Assembly: GCA_002347645.1 (NCBI GenBank)
Contig: DDYF01000011.1
Coordinates: forward strand, 1 to 54,781
Direction of reading: 5' to 3'
Source: Thermoleophilia bacterium UBA2241
Lineage (GTDB): Bacteria > Actinomycetota > Thermoleophilia > UBA2241
DNA: 54,781 nt
The position numbers were made by a program, and so were the translations under genes. The notes under the pieces were generated by a model, which was not told the origin of the DNA, did not search any database, and was given only the letters and a program-made list of their open reading frames with translations. Position 1 is the stretch's first letter, and each line of letters starts with the position of its first letter. Positions 45,407 to 52,906 of the stretch are shown here, in pieces.

Positions 45407-45586
45407 TCAGCTGCCGGTGACGCCGATGCAGGGAACGGTCGGGGCGCCAGCACCATTCCAGCCACAGGTGTCAGAATTCGGGCTGTTCATCTGGCCCGGC
45501 ATCTCGTGGTTCTTGCAGACCTCGAGGACGCTCTCTTCTGGGGTCGCCCTTCCGAGGACGACCAACTGCGGACGAATCCACTTCAT
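45407..45586 (-). CDS. Candidate RiPP precursor peptide, 59 residues
   Basis: A short gene with its own ribosome binding site (AGAGGGG, seven bases before ATG 45586) encodes a 59-residue peptide. The N-terminal half (MKWIRPQLVVLGRATPEES) looks like a leader: a basic, aromatic start, a hydrophobic strip and a charged helix end. The C-terminal half is rich in Gly, Asn, Pro, Thr and Ser with three cysteines at 24, 41 and 53, and ends in serine (GVTGS). The cysteines suit thioether or radical-SAM crosslinks; Ser59 could be a kinase target. Upstream in-frame codons to 45712 look non-coding. The enzyme context is the main support. Confidence 0.8.
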   Translation of the reverse strand: MKWIRPQLVVLGRATPEESVLEVCKNHEMPGQMNSPNSDTCGWNGAGAPTVPCIGVTGS

Positions 45587-45751
45587 CTTCGAACCCCTCT
45601 CTCGTGCCCCAATAGCACTACCACCCGCTGTTGGGATGGTACCCGATGTATCGGCGGAAGAACAGCGTCTCCCGAGCGTCGGCGGTCTCGGTCGCCTGTC
45701 CAGACAACACAAGCTGCGCCACTCACCGTCATCGGGGCGGGCTGGTCTGGC
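45587..45751 (-). promoter_or_regulatory. 165-bp leader upstream of the precursor gene
   Basis: This is the only sizeable gap among otherwise tightly packed operon genes. It contains small inverted repeats, CCGAT-GT-ATCGG (45643-45654) and an imperfect ACCA-type hairpin (about 45619-45640). A TACCAT element on minus could be a -10, but no good -35 is seen. A separate promoter or a processing site for the peptide message is likely. Confidence 0.4.
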
Positions 45752-45773
45752 TCATCCGGGCGGGCTGGTCTTG
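45729..45773. repeat. Tandem 23-bp duplication at the rSAM stop
   Basis: Positions 45729-45750 and 45752-45773 differ at only two places. The repeat includes the stop codon of the radical SAM gene, so a second TGA appears just beyond, in another frame. Confidence 0.6.
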
Positions 45774-46876
45774 ATGCCGAGCATCGCCGCGCGGGCGTGG
45801 GCGACGGCGCAGAAGTAGGGCACCACGCCGTCGAGCTGGCTGGTCTCGAGGTAGAAGTGGGCGGGACAGCCGAGGCATAGGTTGCCGATCTGACACGCGC
45901 CGCACGCGGCCGCGAACGCGGGGTCTCCGGAGCGCGCCACGTCGATGGCCTCGACGCCGCGCCGGCGCGCCTCCTTCAGACTCGTGCGGCGCAGGTCACT
46001 GACGAAGCCGGGCTGCCAGAGGGACGAGCACGGGCGGTAGACACCTGTGGGGCTGACGGCGAAGTTGCCACGCCGGACGCCGCAGCGGAACAGGCGGGCA
46101 GGGTCGTCGGACGGCGGGACGACGTAGCGCTCGCGGCTCTTCTCGAGCGCCGCCCAGCGCTCCGCGTCTTCGCGGTCCAGGGAGGCGATCTTCTCGGGGC
46201 TCAGCCGCTCGGCCCGGATGAGCGCGTTGCGGGCTTCGTCGCCGTCGTAGCGCAGGTGGAGCATCGCGTCGAAGCGGAAGTAGTCGCAGGTGCGTTCCCG
46301 GCAGAACCGGGCGATCTGCGGCAGCTCGTCGACGTTCGACTGCAGGGCGACCGCCTTGAAGCGCACCTTCACGCCACCGTCGAGCAGCAGATCGACGCCG
46401 CGACGAAATGCCCGCCACGAGCCGGGCCGGCGGGTCACGCGCTCGTACGTCTCCTTGGTCACACCGTAGACGGTCACCTCGACGTCGCGCGGCGGCTGCT
46501 CGCGGAACAGGCGCACGTGTTCGGCCGAGATGAGACAGGCGTTGGTGAAGACGGACGTGAGCAGGCCGAGGCGCCGCAGCGCGGTGTAGATCTCGGCGAA
46601 GTCCTCGCGCAGCAAGGGCTCGCCGCCCGTCACCAGGCACCAGAAGGCACCCAGTTCGACGGCCTCCCCGGCGATGCGCTCGATCTCGCCGACAGTGAGC
46701 TCGGCGTCACGCGCGGCGGCGTCTCCGGCGGGCAGGTTGATGAGGCAGTGCCGGCAGTCGTTGTTGCAGCGGGCCGTCACCTCGAGTTCGAAGCCGAGAG
46801 GAGAGCCGCCCTCCCTGAGGCGCTCGAGGAACGCGGCGTCGCGCAGCTGCGTGTTCTGGACGTAGCCGTCGCTCAC
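45752..46876 (-). CDS. Radical SAM/SPASM peptide-modifying enzyme (first)
   Basis: The 374-residue enzyme has the radical SAM cluster CNNDCRHC (Cys-x3-Cys-x2-Cys, about residue 33-40), 'VTGGEPLL' (GGE motif) and a C-terminal SPASM domain: FRCG, then RPC, then CGACQIGNLCLGC (Cys-x2-Cys-x5-Cys-x2-Cys) and a final 'YFC'. Together these hold one 4Fe-4S cluster for SAM cleavage and up to two auxiliary clusters. Such enzymes form thioether, ether or carbon crosslinks in RiPPs, or other peptide modifications. GTG 46876 overlaps the S26 peptidase stop as GTGA. The precursor gene lies immediately downstream. Confidence 0.93.
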   Translation of the reverse strand: MSDGYVQNTQLRDAAFLERLREGGSPLGFELEVTARCNNDCRHCLINLPAGDAAARDAELTVGEIERIAGEAVELGAFWCLVTGGEPLLREDFAEIYTALRRLGLLTSVFTNACLISAEHVRLFREQPPRDVEVTVYGVTKETYERVTRRPGSWRAFRRGVDLLLDGGVKVRFKAVALQSNVDELPQIARFCRERTCDYFRFDAMLHLRYDGDEARNALIRAERLSPEKIASLDREDAERWAALEKSRERYVVPPSDDPARLFRCGVRRGNFAVSPTGVYRPCSSLWQPGFVSDLRRTSLKEARRRGVEAIDVARSGDPAFAAACGACQIGNLCLGCPAHFYLETSQLDGVVPYFCAVAHARAAMLGIKTSPPG

Positions 46877-47382
46877 GCGGGACCTCCTCGTCGCCGGAGG
46901 GCAAGCAAGCGCCGTCCGGCCGCCACCAGAGGCCTGAGCACACCGCCGCGAGACAGCAGCGCGATCGCCCGGCGCTCCGGGCCGCGGCCAAGGCGCACGA
47001 CCTGGCCGCGGCGCTCGACGCCGACGACGACGCCGAGCACGCCGGCCGGCCCGAACACCCCATCGGCCTGGCCGGTGCCATCGCCACGCACCAGAAGGCC
47101 GGGAGACACATGGGCGACGACGCGGTGCACGAGCAGTCTCCCGGTAGCCGGGTCGCGCACGGCCACGATGTCACCGACCCGCGGGCGTCGAGCGGCCACT
47201 CCGACCGTGAGCACGTCGCCGTCACGCACGAACGGATCCATGCTGCAGCCTCGGGCCGTGAACCGGAACGAGGCGCCGCGCGCCAGCGCGGCGCTCATGA
47301 GCGCCTGAAGCCCGGCGCCGCTCAGCGCATACGCGGCGCCGTGCACGACGTGCTCGCTCGCTGCCCGGTCAGAGTGCGGCAC
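46873..47382 (-). CDS. S26-type signal-peptidase-like protein with Ser/His dyad
   Basis: A compact 169-residue protein with the S26/S24 fold motifs: nucleophile serine in 'RGCSMDPFVRDGD', 'RPRVGDIVAV' and 'GRLLVHRVVA'. Bacterial signal peptidase I uses a lysine at the last motif; here it is His, as in SipW and ER-type enzymes. No clear membrane anchor is visible, so it may be cytoplasmic or loosely attached. Coupled to PqqD (14-base overlap) and the radical SAM gene (four-base overlap), it may remove the leader of the modified peptide. GTG 47382 is the likely start; later in-frame ATGs are possible. Confidence 0.8.
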   Translation of the reverse strand: MPHSDRAASEHVVHGAAYALSGAGLQALMSAALARGASFRFTARGCSMDPFVRDGDVLTVGVAARRPRVGDIVAVRDPATGRLLVHRVVAHVSPGLLVRGDGTGQADGVFGPAGVLGVVVGVERRGQVVRLGRGPERRAIALLSRGGVLRPLVAAGRRLLALRRRGGPA

Positions 47383-47674
47383 TGACGATCTTGCGGCGCA
47401 GGAGTTCCTCGAGCAGACCGCGCACGTCGCGATCGATCTCGTCGCGCGAGGCGTCGTAGTCGGCCGCCAGGGCGTCGACCACCTCGTCGAGCGTGCGGAG
47501 GCCGTCGAGCTGGCGCCATACGTCCCTGCCGGTCTCGTTGAGCGAGTACAGCTCGTCCTCCAGGTCGCCGATCCCGGCACGCAGGGGCACGATGATGATC
47601 TCGCCCTCGATCTCGCGGGCGACGATGCCGTCGGACGGGCCGTAGACCCCGTCGCCTCTCAAGCCTTCAGACAT
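47369..47674 (-). CDS. PqqD-family peptide-recognition protein
   Basis: The 101-residue protein matches PqqD-type RiPP recognition elements: 'IIIVPLRAGIGDLEDELYSLNETGRDVWRQLDG', seen in pieces as the beta-strand pair and 'LNETGRDVW' helix, followed by 'LDEVVDALAADYDASRDEID' and a helical end. Such winged-helix proteins bind the leader peptide and present it to modifying enzymes. ATG 47674 overlaps the second radical SAM gene by 16 bases, so it is likely to be made together with it. In many clusters this domain is fused to the enzyme; here it is free. Confidence 0.9.
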   Translation of the reverse strand: MSEGLRGDGVYGPSDGIVAREIEGEIIIVPLRAGIGDLEDELYSLNETGRDVWRQLDGLRTLDEVVDALAADYDASRDEIDRDVRGLLEELLRRKIVSAAL

Positions 47675-48828
47675 GCGATCCTCTCTCTCCAGTCCGTGAC
47701 GTCCCAGGGGCGCTCACCGTCGGCCAGCAGGCCTATGAAGCGCGCCTGCGCTTGCGTGATGTCGCAGAAGTAGTCCACGGGCGTGTCCAGGCTGCCGTGT
47801 TCGGCGTACGACTTGGCCGGGCACTGGTCGCACATCCCGGCCAGAAAGCAGCGCGCGCACCGTCGCAAGTACTCCGGATCAGTCGCGCGCACCTCGCGGA
47901 GCTTGGGAAAGACGTCGGCGAGCGCCTCGCGCATCGACCCTGTCGCCAAGTCGTAGGTGAGGCTGGGATCACGGAGGCTCAGGCACGGCTGCAGCACGCC
48001 GTACGCGTCGACACACGGGCGCATGCCGATTCCGCACTTGAACAGGAGGTCGCTCGGCTCGCGCGCCTGTACGGCGCAGAGGGAACGGAGCGACCGCGCC
48101 AGGCGCGGATCCCGCTCGAGCGCCGCCATAGCTTCTTCGGGCGTCAGACGGAGCCCGGCGATGCGCCGGTCGGCCGCCGGGTCGTCGCGCCGCTGGCGCA
48201 GGTCCAGAAAGTAGATGTAGCCCGGCCGCTCGTCCATGCCCGGCAGCTTCGCCGCCCAGCCCTCGAAGTCGTCCATCTCGTCCCGGGTGGGCGGCAGGAG
48301 CGTCCCTCTCACGACGAACGGCACCCCGTGCTCCGTCAACAAGTCGATGCCGCGGCGAAACTGCGCAAAAGCACCCCGGACACGCGATACGGCCTCGTAG
48401 CTCTCCTGCCGCATGCCGTAGGCCGTCACCACGACGGGTTCCAGCGGCGGGATCTCCGCGAGGAGCTCCGCCAGCCCGGCCGTCAGGCCCCGGGCGTTGG
48501 TGAGGAGCGTGACGCGAAGGCCCAGCCGGCGCGCGTACAGGTAGATCTCCGCGAAGTCTGGGCGCAGGAGGATCTCGCCGCCGGTGAAGCGCACGACGAG
48601 CGCGCCGAGGCCGGCCGCCTCGTCGAGGATCGCGAGCACGCGCTCGGTCGACATCTCGCCGGCCTCGGCCACACGATCGTCCTGCGGCCGGTTGATGCAG
48701 CAGTGGATGCAGCGGTTGTCGCAGCGCTCCGTGAGCTCGATATCGAGCGTCGAGAGTAGCGGGCGGGCGTCGCGCCAGAGCGTTCGCGGCCCTCGCCGGA
48801 CCACGTATCCTTCGCCCACCCCCGGCAT
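47659..48828 (-). CDS. Radical SAM/SPASM peptide-modifying enzyme (second)
   Basis: A 389-residue paralogue of the enzyme at 45752. The radical SAM motif is CDNRCIHC (Cys-x3-Cys-x2-Cys, about residues 36-43), 'RFTGGEILL' is the GGE equivalent, and the C-terminal SPASM domain has FKCG, LQPC, CARCFLAGMCDQC and a terminal 'YFC'. Compared with the first enzyme the middle differs substantially ('YIYFLDLRQRRDDPAAD'), so the two probably carry out different reactions or act on different residues. Its ATG overlaps the HprK-like stop by one base (TGATG). Confidence 0.93.
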   Translation of the reverse strand: MPGVGEGYVVRRGPRTLWRDARPLLSTLDIELTERCDNRCIHCCINRPQDDRVAEAGEMSTERVLAILDEAAGLGALVVRFTGGEILLRPDFAEIYLYARRLGLRVTLLTNARGLTAGLAELLAEIPPLEPVVVTAYGMRQESYEAVSRVRGAFAQFRRGIDLLTEHGVPFVVRGTLLPPTRDEMDDFEGWAAKLPGMDERPGYIYFLDLRQRRDDPAADRRIAGLRLTPEEAMAALERDPRLARSLRSLCAVQAREPSDLLFKCGIGMRPCVDAYGVLQPCLSLRDPSLTYDLATGSMREALADVFPKLREVRATDPEYLRRCARCFLAGMCDQCPAKSYAEHGSLDTPVDYFCDITQAQARFIGLLADGERPWDVTDWRERIACLKA

Positions 48829-49835
48829 CAGCTCTCCACGGCCGTCGGTGGCCCTGGCTCGGCCGCCTGCCCGGCCCCGGCGCGCAGCAGCTCCCGCACC
48901 TCAGGCACGATACGCCCACTCAGGTCGAAGCCCAGCTCGTAGCAAGGGACCTCACGGACGATCGTCTCGACGAGATCGAGGGTCTTGCCCCACCAGTCGC
49001 GAGTCGCGAGCGGTCGGATCAGACGCGGGACGAGTCCGCGCACCGCGACCGTCGCGTCGCTCACCGGGGAGACCGTGTTCTCGTCCGCCTTGCGCAGGAA
49101 GAAGATGGCGCGCAGGGGCGCCGAGCCGGCGGAGACGATCGGCACGCTGCCGTGGCTCCACGTACCGTGCACGCGCACGCCGCCGGGCCAGCGCCGGACG
49201 ATGTTGCGGTCGTCGCAGAGCAGCTCGGAGACGCCGGCGAACAGGTTCATCGCCGTCGACTTGCCGGCTCCCGACTCGCCCACGAACAGCACGCCGTGTC
49301 CGTCCAGAACGATGCCGCAGGAATGCAGGAAACAGCCCTCGCGGTCGGCGAGCACGCGCGCAAGCAGGACCTGGTCGGTCGGCATCAGCGTGACCGATGC
49401 GAGCTTGCCGCGCTCGAACATGGCCTGCTGGTCGGGCCCGTTGTAGAAGCGCCCGGCGGTATGGCCCTCGTTGAAGACGGCCAGACGATCGACGACAGCG
49501 TCGTGACCCGGGGCTATGCCCACGTAGGCCCACCCCCACGGGGCTTCATGGATGTCCCAAGGTGGCCCGCCGTGTACGCAAGGGCCCAACTTCGCCGCGT
49601 CGATCCGCGGCAGTCCGAAGTGGTGGTGGACGACGACCGTGTCGTCGCCGGGACCGTCGACCAGGAAGTGGGCGAACTTCGGGCTGAAGGTGGTGTCGGC
49701 GAACGGGCGGTCTGACTCGACCTGCAGGGTGAGCCCCGCGATGCCGTAGTAGCGCCGCGTGTCGCCGGCGGGACCACCCACCGTGAGAGACCCCAACGCG
49801 TATGGGTCTGACGACATCGCCTCGATCGTGCCCAC
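48828..49835 (-). CDS. HPr-kinase-like protein of the peptide operon
   Basis: The C-terminal half has the HprK-type P-loop domain: 'FLHSCGIVLDGHGVLFVG' leading into GESGAGKS (about residue 175), followed by 'LLCDDRNIV' where HprK has its acidic motif. The N-terminal half is a beta-rich domain unlike HprK. HprK-like proteins without the phosphocarrier context occur in peptide clusters; in the paeninodin lasso system one phosphorylates the C-terminal serine of the precursor. The precursor here ends in serine, so a similar role is attractive but unproved. GTG 49835 has GGAGG five bases upstream; ATG 49817 is the alternative. It is the first gene of the operon. Confidence 0.85.
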   Translation of the reverse strand: MGTIEAMSSDPYALGSLTVGGPAGDTRRYYGIAGLTLQVESDRPFADTTFSPKFAHFLVDGPGDDTVVVHHHFGLPRIDAAKLGPCVHGGPPWDIHEAPWGWAYVGIAPGHDAVVDRLAVFNEGHTAGRFYNGPDQQAMFERGKLASVTLMPTDQVLLARVLADREGCFLHSCGIVLDGHGVLFVGESGAGKSTAMNLFAGVSELLCDDRNIVRRWPGGVRVHGTWSHGSVPIVSAGSAPLRAIFFLRKADENTVSPVSDATVAVRGLVPRLIRPLATRDWWGKTLDLVETIVREVPCYELGFDLSGRIVPEVRELLRAGAGQAAEPGPPTAVES

Positions 49836-49887
49836 ATGCACCTCCGCTTGGCACCGCGCGAACCCGGGCCGCCCGACCCTTCCCCAC

Positions 49888-49916
49888 AGTCTCCGGGGGC
49901 GACAGAACAGTGTCAA
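49888..49916 (-). promoter_or_regulatory. Probable promoter of the peptide operon
   Basis: On the minus strand a consensus -35 TTGACA (49911-49916) is followed after 17 bp by a modest -10 GAGACT (49888-49893). Transcription would start near 49880, about 45 bases before the HprK-like gene. The rest of the 312-bp gap to 50147 holds a possible plus-strand -10 (TACCAT, 50055-50060, with GCGACA 17 bp upstream) and a GCGGGC/GCCCGC hairpin (50105-50125) before the methyltransferase gene. Confidence 0.55.
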
Positions 49917-50147
49917 CACACATCGGTCGCCGGACACGCGCACTTGAGCCTCAACCACGAGGTGGCTGGCCCGCACGAGACGGCCGGGACGTGACGGCAA
50001 GCCGAGGACGCCCTGCCGTGGAGATGCGCCCCGCGACAGACAGGCTGTTACCCGCTACCATGACCGCGGACGCACGCCGCACGCAGCGGAGGCGTGCGGC
50101 AGCCGCGGGCTAAGGACGGGCCCGCTTGATGAAGAGATGAGCGAACG

Positions 50148-51584
50148 ATGCGATTGGATGCCCGCTGGCTGACTGACGAGGAGCGAGGCCTGATCGTCGA
50201 CGCGGCGTACGGCCTCCTCGAGCGCCCCGGCATGCGCTTCGGCGACGGGAGGGCGCTGGCGCTTCTCGGCGGCGCAGGCGCCGACGTCGATCGAGACGCC
50301 GGCATCGCGCGACTGCCCCGCGAACTCGCGGCGGCGTGCCTCGCGGCGTGCCCGCGCGAGGTCCTCCTCGGCGGCGCCACTCCGGGCGACGACGTCCTGC
50401 TCGACGGCAGTCGCTCGCACTTCGTGCCCTCGGGCGCCCCGACCCACGTTCTCGACATGGACACCGGCGAGTACCGTGCGAGCACGCTCGAGGACCAGCG
50501 GCAGTCGGCGATCGTCGCCGACGCGATGCCGGTGGTCGACGTCATGTGGATGCTCGTCGCGGCCACCGACGTCCCCGACGAGCAGCGCCTCCTGCGGGAG
50601 TACGCGACCGCCCTCGCATGGTCAGACAAGCACCTGCAGGACGAGGTCACCGATCCGCGACAGGTCGAACCGGTCATGCGCCTGATGGAGATCGCCTGCG
50701 GGGGCCTCGACGCGTTCCGGCGCCGCCCACGGGCGAGCGTGGTCTGCTGCACCTCATCGCCGCTCGCCGTGGACGCCGCGTTCCTCGACGCCAACCTGGC
50801 GATCGCGGGCTACGGCATGCCGATCGTCATCTATCCCATGCCGATCGCGGGCGGCACGGCACCGATCACCGTAGCCGCCACGGTGGCGATGAACGTCGCC
50901 GAGTTCCTCGGGGCCAACGCCGCGATCCAGCTGTCGGCGCCAGGGACGCCCGTGATCATGGGCGCCGGGGCGAGCCTGCTCGACATGAAGGCGGGGACGT
51001 TCTCGTTCGGCGCCCCGGAGACGGCGCTCATGACGGCGGCGCTCGCGGAGGTCGCACACGAGCTCGGCGTGCCCGTCCTCTGCCCGGGCCTCGGCACCGA
51101 CGCGAAGTACGGCGGCATCCAGGCCGGGTACGAGAAGGCGCTGAAGGGACTCGTCGCCGTCTCGGCCGGCGCCGACCTCGTGACCGGCGGCATCGGCCTG
51201 CTGAGCGGCGCCAACCTCATGAGCCTCCCGCAGATCGTCATCGACGCCGAGATCGCGGCGATGGTCCTTCGCACTGTCGAGGGCGCGGAGGTGTCGCCGG
51301 CCACGGTCATGGCCGAGGCCATGGAGCGCGTCGGATTCTCAGGCAGGTACCTGAGCGAGAGGGAGACGACGCGCCGCCTGCGCGCCGGCGAGATCTTCGT
51401 TCCCGAGATCTCCACCCGCCTGAGCATCGAGGGCTGGCGGGCCCGCGGGCGCACCGAGGCCGACGACGCGACCGACAAGGTCCGCGAGATCCTCGCCGAG
51501 GCTGACGCGCGCGGGCCCAAGCTCGCCGCCGACCAAGTGGCCGCCCTCGAGGAGGTCGTCGGAGAGGCCGGCGCGGCCCTCTGA
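50148..51584 (+). CDS. MttB-family methyltransferase without pyrrolysine
   Basis: This 478-residue protein belongs to the trimethylamine methyltransferase (MttB) superfamily, which moves methyl groups from quaternary amines to a corrinoid protein. Family landmarks are 'AYGLLERPGMRFGDGRALALL', shortened here to 'YGLLERPGMRFGDG', 'VIYPMPIAGGTAPITVAA', 'LGANAAIQL' and 'TFSFGAPETALMTAAL'. No in-frame amber codon occurs, so it is one of the pyrrolysine-free members, for which glycine betaine-type substrates are known in some cases. No corrinoid protein gene is adjacent. Its ribosome binding site is weak. Confidence 0.85.
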   Translation: MRLDARWLTDEERGLIVDAAYGLLERPGMRFGDGRALALLGGAGADVDRDAGIARLPRELAAACLAACPREVLLGGATPGDDVLLDGSRSHFVPSGAPTHVLDMDTGEYRASTLEDQRQSAIVADAMPVVDVMWMLVAATDVPDEQRLLREYATALAWSDKHLQDEVTDPRQVEPVMRLMEIACGGLDAFRRRPRASVVCCTSSPLAVDAAFLDANLAIAGYGMPIVIYPMPIAGGTAPITVAATVAMNVAEFLGANAAIQLSAPGTPVIMGAGASLLDMKAGTFSFGAPETALMTAALAEVAHELGVPVLCPGLGTDAKYGGIQAGYEKALKGLVAVSAGADLVTGGIGLLSGANLMSLPQIVIDAEIAAMVLRTVEGAEVSPATVMAEAMERVGFSGRYLSERETTRRLRAGEIFVPEISTRLSIEGWRARGRTEADDATDKVREILAEADARGPKLAADQVAALEEVVGEAGAAL

Positions 51585-51644
51585 GCCGACGACGGCCCCG
51601 CGTGCCCCCCGACCGGCCCCCGCGCGGACCGGCGGCCGCGCGGC

Positions 51645-52895
51645 TCAGACGTCCGCCGGCCGAGGCGGGACGCGGCGGCGGCGCCACCCGGGGGCCAGCG
51701 TCCCGAAGAGCACCGCGCCTGCCAGACCGACGACGAGCAGTGCGAGGAAGGCCTCGCGCCCCCCGATGGCGTCCATCGCCCAGCCCCCGAACGCGGGCCC
51801 GAGAGAGGCGCCGCCGTTCCAGACGACCGTCCAGACGCCCATGTACCGGCCACGGACGGCCTCGGGCGCCGCGTCCGAGACCTCGGCCGACGCCACCGGG
51901 TTGAGCAGCGTCTCGCCGAAGCTCATGACGATGACGAGAATGACCAGCGACCAGAGAGGTCCGGCGAAGGCCGAACCGCCGATACCGAGCCCGAGCAGGC
52001 CGCTGGACACGGCGAGGAGCAGCATCCGGTTTTTCCACTTGAGCGCGCGCACGAGGGGATACTGGACCGTGGCGACGATGAACGCGTTCATGGCCAGGAG
52101 CCAGCCCCACGTCCCGTACGGGATGCCGAGGTAGCCGGTGATGTAGACGGAGAAGATGGACCCGAAGTTGCCGATGCAGAAGACCGGCAGCACCGCGACG
52201 GCGCAGAAGATCAGGAAGTGGCGGTCGGCGAGGACGATCCCGTAGCCGCTGCGACCGGCCTCGTCGACGTGGAGCTCCGGGGCGGCGGCGCTCGCGGGGC
52301 GGCTCTCGCGGATCGAGAGCGTCGCCACCGCGAGCATGAACGCGCAGCCCGCCGCGGCGGCGAGAAAGAGCTGGCGGAAGCTGACACCCCAACCCAGGGC
52401 GATGCCGGCGACCGCCGGCCCGAGCACCACACCGAGGTTCATCGCGACGCGCGTGATGCTGAAGGCCTCCTGCCGTCGCTCCGGGGGGAGCAGGTCGGCG
52501 ATCATGGCGTTCGTCGCCGTCTGGAACAGAGGCCAACCGATCGAGCTCTCGACGGCCACGAGCACGGCGACCTGCCACACCTCGCGCACGTAGGCGAAGC
52601 CCACGAACCAGACGATCCCCGAGACCACCGACAGCAGGATCATCGAACGACGGCCAAACCGGTCGGTGAGCTGTCCCCCCCAGATCTGGAAGGGCATGAC
52701 GGCAAGCGGCACGAGTCCGAAGAGGACGCCGACCCACGTCATGGACACGCCGAGCACGTTGTGCAGGTAGATGCCCTCGTACGGAAAGGCGAAGGCCGCC
52801 GCCGTGACGTAGATGAAGATGCCGACGACCAGGACCCAGAACTGGCCGGGGTAGCCGCGCAGCTCGTGCACCATGCGGCGGAGGCGTCGTCTCAT
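51645..52895 (-). CDS. MFS transporter
   Basis: A 416-residue major-facilitator permease with about twelve hydrophobic helices. The loop 2-3 signature is seen as 'GGQLTDRFGRRSMILLS', and helix 5 region 'NLGVVLGPAVAGIALGW' resembles the drug:proton antiporter motif, so export is more likely than uptake. ATG 52895 follows GGAGA; the longer open frame upstream is shadow of the decayed gene at 52907. It is convergent with the MttB-family gene, and 60 bp separate the stops. Confidence 0.92.
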   Translation of the reverse strand: MRRRLRRMVHELRGYPGQFWVLVVGIFIYVTAAAFAFPYEGIYLHNVLGVSMTWVGVLFGLVPLAVMPFQIWGGQLTDRFGRRSMILLSVVSGIVWFVGFAYVREVWQVAVLVAVESSIGWPLFQTATNAMIADLLPPERRQEAFSITRVAMNLGVVLGPAVAGIALGWGVSFRQLFLAAAAGCAFMLAVATLSIRESRPASAAAPELHVDEAGRSGYGIVLADRHFLIFCAVAVLPVFCIGNFGSIFSVYITGYLGIPYGTWGWLLAMNAFIVATVQYPLVRALKWKNRMLLLAVSSGLLGLGIGGSAFAGPLWSLVILVIVMSFGETLLNPVASAEVSDAAPEAVRGRYMGVWTVVWNGGASLGPAFGGWAMDAIGGREAFLALLVVGLAGAVLFGTLAPGWRRRRVPPRPADV

Positions 52896-52906
52896 CGCTC
52901 TCCATG

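Noticed and set aside
42245..50000. Lasso peptide cluster
   Set aside because: PqqD, kinase and nucleotidyltransferase fit, but no asparagine-synthetase-like cyclase or transglutaminase-like lasso protease is present, and radical SAM enzymes are.
50148..51584. Pyrrolysine-containing MttB
   Set aside because: The frame has no internal amber codon and reads through as a complete 478-residue protein.
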